Below the pieces are notes generated by a model. It made no database searches and was not told the origin of the DNA. It worked only from the letters and a program-made list of their open reading frames with translations. 10,991 nucleotides of DNA from Nephromyces sp. MM_2019 (lineage: Eukaryota > Apicomplexa > Aconoidasida > Nephromycida): contig JADHZB010002039.1 of the NCBI GenBank assembly GCA_015657535.1, positions 3,171 through 14,161 on the forward strand. The letters run 5' to 3'. The translations under genes were made by a program, and so were the position numbers. Shown in pieces: positions 7,972 through 10,991 of this stretch (its first letter is position 1; each line of letters begins with the position of its first letter).

Positions 7972-8617
7972 TTAACGAGCAGCATTAGCGCTCAACAATG
8001 ACTTTCCATTCGACCCTTCCAATTGATTCTGAGAAGAGGGAGGGGAGGCGTGCTCTCCAACAAGTTCGTACACACCAACATGTATGAACACACACATACA
8101 CATTTGCACACTAGCATATATCAATGCACACGATACTGTGCGCAAGCACCATCAAGTAACATCACACACGAACAGACACCATCACGCAGCAGCATACACA
8201 AACACAAGCCCAACACAGACATACCAATCCCCAACACACACACCAACGCACACATACCAATCCCCAACACACACACCAACACAGACATACCAATCCCCAA
8301 CACACACACCAACGCACACATACCAATCCCCAACACACACACCAACGCACACATACCAATCCCCAACACACACACCAACGCACACATACCAATCCCCAAC
8401 ACACGCACCAACGCACACATACCAATCCCCAACACACACACACATACCCCTCCTCTTGAATAAGATCCAAGGCCAAATGCTTTTCCCAGAGATCGACGAG
8501 CCTCAGATTTCTTCACGATTTGAGTTTTTTGCTCCAAAAATCTTTGGCCAATATCAGCATCTCCTCCTCCATATCGCTTAAGCTGCACTCGCACATCTTC
8601 AGGAGAAGACGCGATGG
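7972..8617 (-). CDS. Candidate minus-strand gene, two 3' exons, unrecognised
   Basis: Exon 8617-8448 follows a strong acceptor (ctatttgcctttttag) and ends at a gtatgt donor. In one frame it encodes ASSPEDVRVQLKRYGGGDADI, then GQRFLEQKTQIVKKSE and SLGKAFGLGSYSRGG. Exon 8028-7972 follows ctcttctcag and encodes NQLEGSNGKSLLSANAAR and a stop; both junctions are phase 0. A second frame of the first exon reads KMCECSLSDMEEEMLILAKD and stops, and looks equally helical. With a gtgaag donor it could instead join to INWKGRMESHC. The upstream open frame has no ATG. A start ATG-TGT-GTG-G just upstream would need a 32-base intron, which is doubtful. The exons look real; the frame and 5' end are not settled. 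No family recognised. Confidence 0.38.
8224..8445 (-). repeat. 33-bp tandem repeat, seven copies
   Basis: Plus-strand units starting ccaatccccaacacacacac lie at 8224, 8257, 8290, 8323, 8356, 8389 and 8422. They vary between cgcacacata and acagacata at the unit junction, and one copy has acacgcacc. On the minus strand each unit carries ttg|gtatgtgtg, nearly the same as the donor of the exon that abuts the array at 8448. The array fills about half of the candidate intron 8029-8447. Confidence 0.95.
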
Positions 8618-8732
8618 CTAAAAAGGCAAATAGAAGCACAGAAACATACCCACACACATATTTGAAGATATCTTAGCGGGAAAACTCGTGTGATACACTT
8701 AAAAACTCAAAAAATTAGAGATGAAGACGCGA

Positions 8733-8744
8733 GTGTACGTACAC
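8733..8744. promoter_or_regulatory. Palindrome gtgtacgtacac, copy 3
   Basis: A perfect 12-base palindrome preceded by ga, as in copy 1, about 115 bases upstream (minus strand) of the exon starting at 8617. It may lie in a promoter, but no transcription start is known. Confidence 0.4.
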
Positions 8745-9266
8745 CACGAAAGGTTAGGGTAAGGCAGCTTTAAGGTGTGAAGATGACGGCGCAGAATTGG
8801 TGATTGGAGTGAATGATAAGAGCACGGTGTGCGTGTGTGCTGATGAGGCAGTAATTTCTGTGGGAAAAGGGGTGGAAGTTGAGGGGTAGCCATAAAGGTG
8901 GGGAAATACACACATCCCTCAGTAAGACAGGGGATTGATTAACACACGCAAATTGATATAGAGGCACAGAGAGATATGCGTGTAGATACCTACAGATAGA
9001 GTAACACATAGTGACACACGCAGAGGGACACAGAGGCTAACAGAGAGACAGATGCAAAGACACACTTCCAGAGATACATACAGAGGGATACACACACGGG
9101 GAAATACATACAGGGAGATACACGAACATAGAGACTCACAGGAAGATAAACTCACACATATACATATATATACACAGACGTATACACCCAGAAGATTGGA
9201 ACTAGAATCTTCAATCCTTCAGGCCTGCAACACACACTCATTGAAAGGCAGGAGCTCTACTATCAC

Positions 9267-9276
9267 TGTACGTACA
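9267..9276. promoter_or_regulatory. Palindrome tgtacgtaca, copy 4
   Basis: A perfect 10-base palindrome, extended by cac on one side, that begins four bases after the stop codon of the TIM50-like gene (minus strand), so it would fall in the 3' UTR. Confidence 0.4.
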
Positions 9277-9279
9277 CCC

Positions 9280-10721
9280 TTAACGCTTACATTTCAACAA
9301 GTCTACCAAATCATCAAGCTCAGTATCTTCCATATCACCAGTAAACTCCCGGACTCTGATGCCATTCTCAGGATGAAGCTGTGTAAACACCAACAAGAAG
9401 AGGAAGATGAAAAAGATGAAGAAGCTGAAGAAGATGAAGAAGAGGAAGATGAAGAAGAGGAAGATGAAGAAGCTGAAGAAGAAGAAGATGAAGAAGATGA
9501 AGAAGATGAAGAAGAAGATGAAGAAGATGAAGAAGATGAAGAAGACGAAGCATAAGAGGAAGAGGAAGAAGATGAAGAAGATGAAGAAGAGGAAGATGAA
9601 AACACTAAAGATGAAGTAGCTAAAGGAAACTCTACACACACCGAAATTGACGATGTTTTATATACAAACGAAAGGGTAAAACACACACAACTTGAGACAG
9701 TGAGTGCCTCCATAAACTACAGCAGTGGTATCAGATCGCTACATGCTATGGGCGCAAGGCTATGGGTGAAGAGCCATTGAGAAACACACAGAAGACATAG
9801 AAAACGCACGAAAAGAAGACTTAAGAAACACACGAAGCATACAAACAAGCAAGCGTTACCGCATAGGCTGCAGGATCATGATCCAATATGATACACCGAT
9901 CAAGGCGCCTGCCTAACTTGCTGAGATCCTTGTAAACAAAAGGTTTGTGTGCGGTGTGTGCGTCAATCGCATGAGTTAGCAGAATAGCAACAGCAGTAAT
10001 TAGTCGGCTATAAACTGCGAATTCATATCTACTCATCTAACGTTAAGGCAGCAGCGATGTATGTACAGCGATAAAACAAGCAGATTCTCTCCTCGCACAC
10101 GTAAAAGCAGCAAAACGGTGTACACACAGCTCATCACGGTAAGCTATATATAGTCTTCTTCGTACGTGGTGTGTATGGTGTGCAAGGTCTGTGTGGTGTA
10201 TATAAGGTGTGTAGTTTGTGTGGTGTGTGTGCTGTGTTTCGTGTGTGTGGTGTGTATGGCGTATGCTGCATGTACTACTGTTCTTACCTTAATGTAATGC
10301 CCTTTTCGTCGCTCACACTGCTCCCTATACAAGCAGCCAATCACGGGAACCCCCCAAAGGGCCATAACCTCTTGAGCAACCTGTATAAACCACACACACA
10401 CATATATTATCCATACAAAAAACCCTAGCTAATTGCACACCAACACACACACTGAAGCACAAAAACCGAAACACACCAACGCAAACACCACGACACACTA
10501 ACACACAACCGACACATAAACCCCCTCAAAACCACGAAGCAACGTTGTACATCTCTACAACACACGCAGCAAAACTGCTACACACCCAATTCGGTGCACA
10601 CACAAGGAGAACCTACCGGAAAACAGTCATCCGACCACACTACTATTTCATAGTAGTTCAGCAAAGAGGTAAAGAAGTTATCAGCTCCAGGTCTCTTCAC
10701 CACACGCCATCCAAATTTACT
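9280..10721 (-). CDS. TIM50: TIM50-like mitochondrial import receptor, C-terminal half (5' end beyond right edge)
   Basis: TIM50 sits in the mitochondrial inner membrane as part of TIM23 and receives presequence proteins; its intermembrane domain has an FCP1/NIF phosphatase fold. Minus-strand exons: 10721-10617, 10380-10288, 9928-9860 and 9378-9280, 121 residues, all phase 0. Donors are gtaggt, gtaaga, gtaacg; acceptors end gcttaacag, tttatacag, tttacaag, tttacacag. Key stretches in order: FGWRVVKRPGADNFF (yeast GWRTAKRPGADYF), YYEIVVWSDD, CLYREQC, GHYIK joined to DLSKLGRRLDRCIILDHDP (yeast [21 protein letters not shown]), and LHPENGIRVREFTGD before the stop. The Ser of WSDD, the Lys of IKDLSKL and the Asp of ILDHDP occupy conserved fold positions. 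The N-terminal DxDx motif, membrane segment and targeting signal must lie past base 10991. The segment between WSDD and VAQEVM is a few residues shorter than in yeast. Comparisons are from memory. Confidence 0.88.
9395..9604 (+). repeat. GAA/GAT-rich tract in the last TIM50 intron
   Basis: About 210 bases built from gaa, gag and gat triplets (for example gatgaagaagatgaagaaga), with a few drifted units. It reads Glu/Asp-rich on the plus strand and Ser- or Leu-rich on the minus strand. It lies inside the intron 9379-9859, whose borders are fixed by conserved exons, so neither reading is protein. On the sense strand it is a pyrimidine-rich tract close to the acceptor at 9379, where it may act as an expanded polypyrimidine tract. 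Confidence 0.85.
10160..10259 (+). repeat. TG-rich tract in a TIM50 intron, opposite to the usual orientation
   Basis: Loose repeats of gtgtggtgtgtatg on the plus strand inside the intron 9929-10287 of the minus-strand TIM50-like gene. Here the transcript would carry CA-rich sequence. The other introns of the recognised genes carry TG on the sense strand, so this is an exception. Confidence 0.75.
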
Positions 10722-10901
10722 CTGTTAAGCAGAAAATACTCGAAAAAGGCATAGCTAAGCTTCAATGCGATTAAGGTGTACATACACTACTTCATCCCAA
10801 CTCCTGCACACGACTAAGTAGCTGAGGAAATCATTGAAGTACACTCTATATAGAAACAAAAGTAGACAATAAAAATAGACACACACATACACAAACAAGC
10901 T

Positions 10902-10991
<90 letters not shown>
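10722..10991. other. Upstream TIM50 intron sequence to the right edge
   Basis: No exon was recognised on the minus strand between the acceptor at 10722 and the right edge. The expected DxDx phosphatase motif is absent, so this is most likely intron. It includes a variant palindrome gtgtacatacac at 10776-10787 with one base off perfect symmetry. Confidence 0.6.
10904..10991 (+). repeat. (TG)44 microsatellite at the right edge
   Basis: An uninterrupted run of 44 TG units reaches the last base, so its full length is unknown. It is the longest perfect dinucleotide run in the window. On the sense strand of the neighbouring minus-strand TIM50-like gene it is CA. Confidence 0.98.

Larger units (their letters stand above)
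8618..9279. other. Region between the TIM50 stop and the next minus-strand exon
   Basis: Contains two palindromes and a stretch of loosely repeated words of the form cacagagaga/gatacacac (about 8960-9130), without a firm exon. A minus-strand open frame with ATG near 8893 (MATPQLPPLFPQ) runs through acceptor-like cccttttcccacag but has no coding character beyond it. The region should hold the TIM50 3' end and possibly the promoter of the 8617 gene. Confidence 0.5.

Noticed and set aside
8121..8581. Long open frames across the 33-bp repeat (HIPIPNTHTNA and VCVGDWY types)
   Set aside because: The 33-bp period keeps all frames open without selection; only the unique sequence from 8448 to 8617 looks coding.
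8618..8657. A signal-peptide-like start (CGYVSVLLFAFLAIASS) for the minus-strand gene at 8617
   Set aside because: The first codon is GTG, not ATG, and no in-frame ATG precedes it before a stop. The hydrophobic stretch is the polypyrimidine tract and acceptor of an intron.
9052..9555. A 167-codon plus-strand frame with a long acidic tail
   Set aside because: It runs antisense through the last TIM50 exon and its intron repeat; the acidic tail is the GAA/GAT tract.
9821..10036. A 71-codon minus-strand frame beginning MSRYEFAVYSR and running into the TIM50 motif KDLSKL
   Set aside because: Only the part from DLSKLGR (9928 down) is exon. YEFAVYS resembles the TIM50 strand by chance, because the true YYEIVVWS strand is in the exon at 10721-10617 and GHYIK joins DLSKL in phase.
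1..10991. CRISPR arrays, tRNA genes, insertion sequences, prokaryotic operons
   Set aside because: The regular repeats are head-to-tail tandem arrays without spacers, no tRNA T-arm consensus was found, and genes are intron-split eukaryotic ones.

Overview
This is nuclear DNA of an intron-rich eukaryote, not a bacterial or plasmid region. There are no long open reading frames with protein-like composition. Instead there are short exons (about 40-125 bp) with GT...AG borders, separated by introns of roughly 240-560 bp that are full of TG or CA repeats. Intron size, intron density and divergent housekeeping proteins would suit a protist such as an alveolate (for example a coccidian-like apicomplexan). 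That is an inference from gene style, and no marker in the window settles it.

Three conserved genes can be assembled exon by exon. (1) Minus strand, 1660 down to 479 and on past the left edge: the start of an ARS2/SERRATE-like protein, a nuclear RNA-processing factor of the cap-binding complex. Three phase-0 exons encode its N-terminal domain. (2) Plus strand, 3458-5543: a complete five-exon gene for prefoldin subunit 6, a chaperone subunit that delivers actin and tubulin to CCT, with a probable intron in its 5' leader. (3) Minus strand, 10721-9280, its 5' end beyond the right edge: four exons for the C-terminal half of a TIM50-like inner-membrane import receptor with an FCP1/NIF-type phosphatase fold.

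Weaker gene candidates are plus-strand exon sets at 5645-6141 and 6720-7031, and minus-strand exon sets at 2544-2841 and 7972-8617. None was recognised as a known family.

The rest is simple-sequence DNA: a 24-bp tandem repeat (6361-6504), a 33-bp tandem repeat (8224-8445), two GAA/GAT-rich tracts inside introns, long TG tracts, and a recurring palindrome TGTACGTACA found four times. In most introns the TG-rich strand is the sense strand, on both strands of the window, so the repeat composition roughly follows transcription direction. The three main genes are not an operon and share no pathway beyond general housekeeping (RNA processing, protein folding, mitochondrial import).
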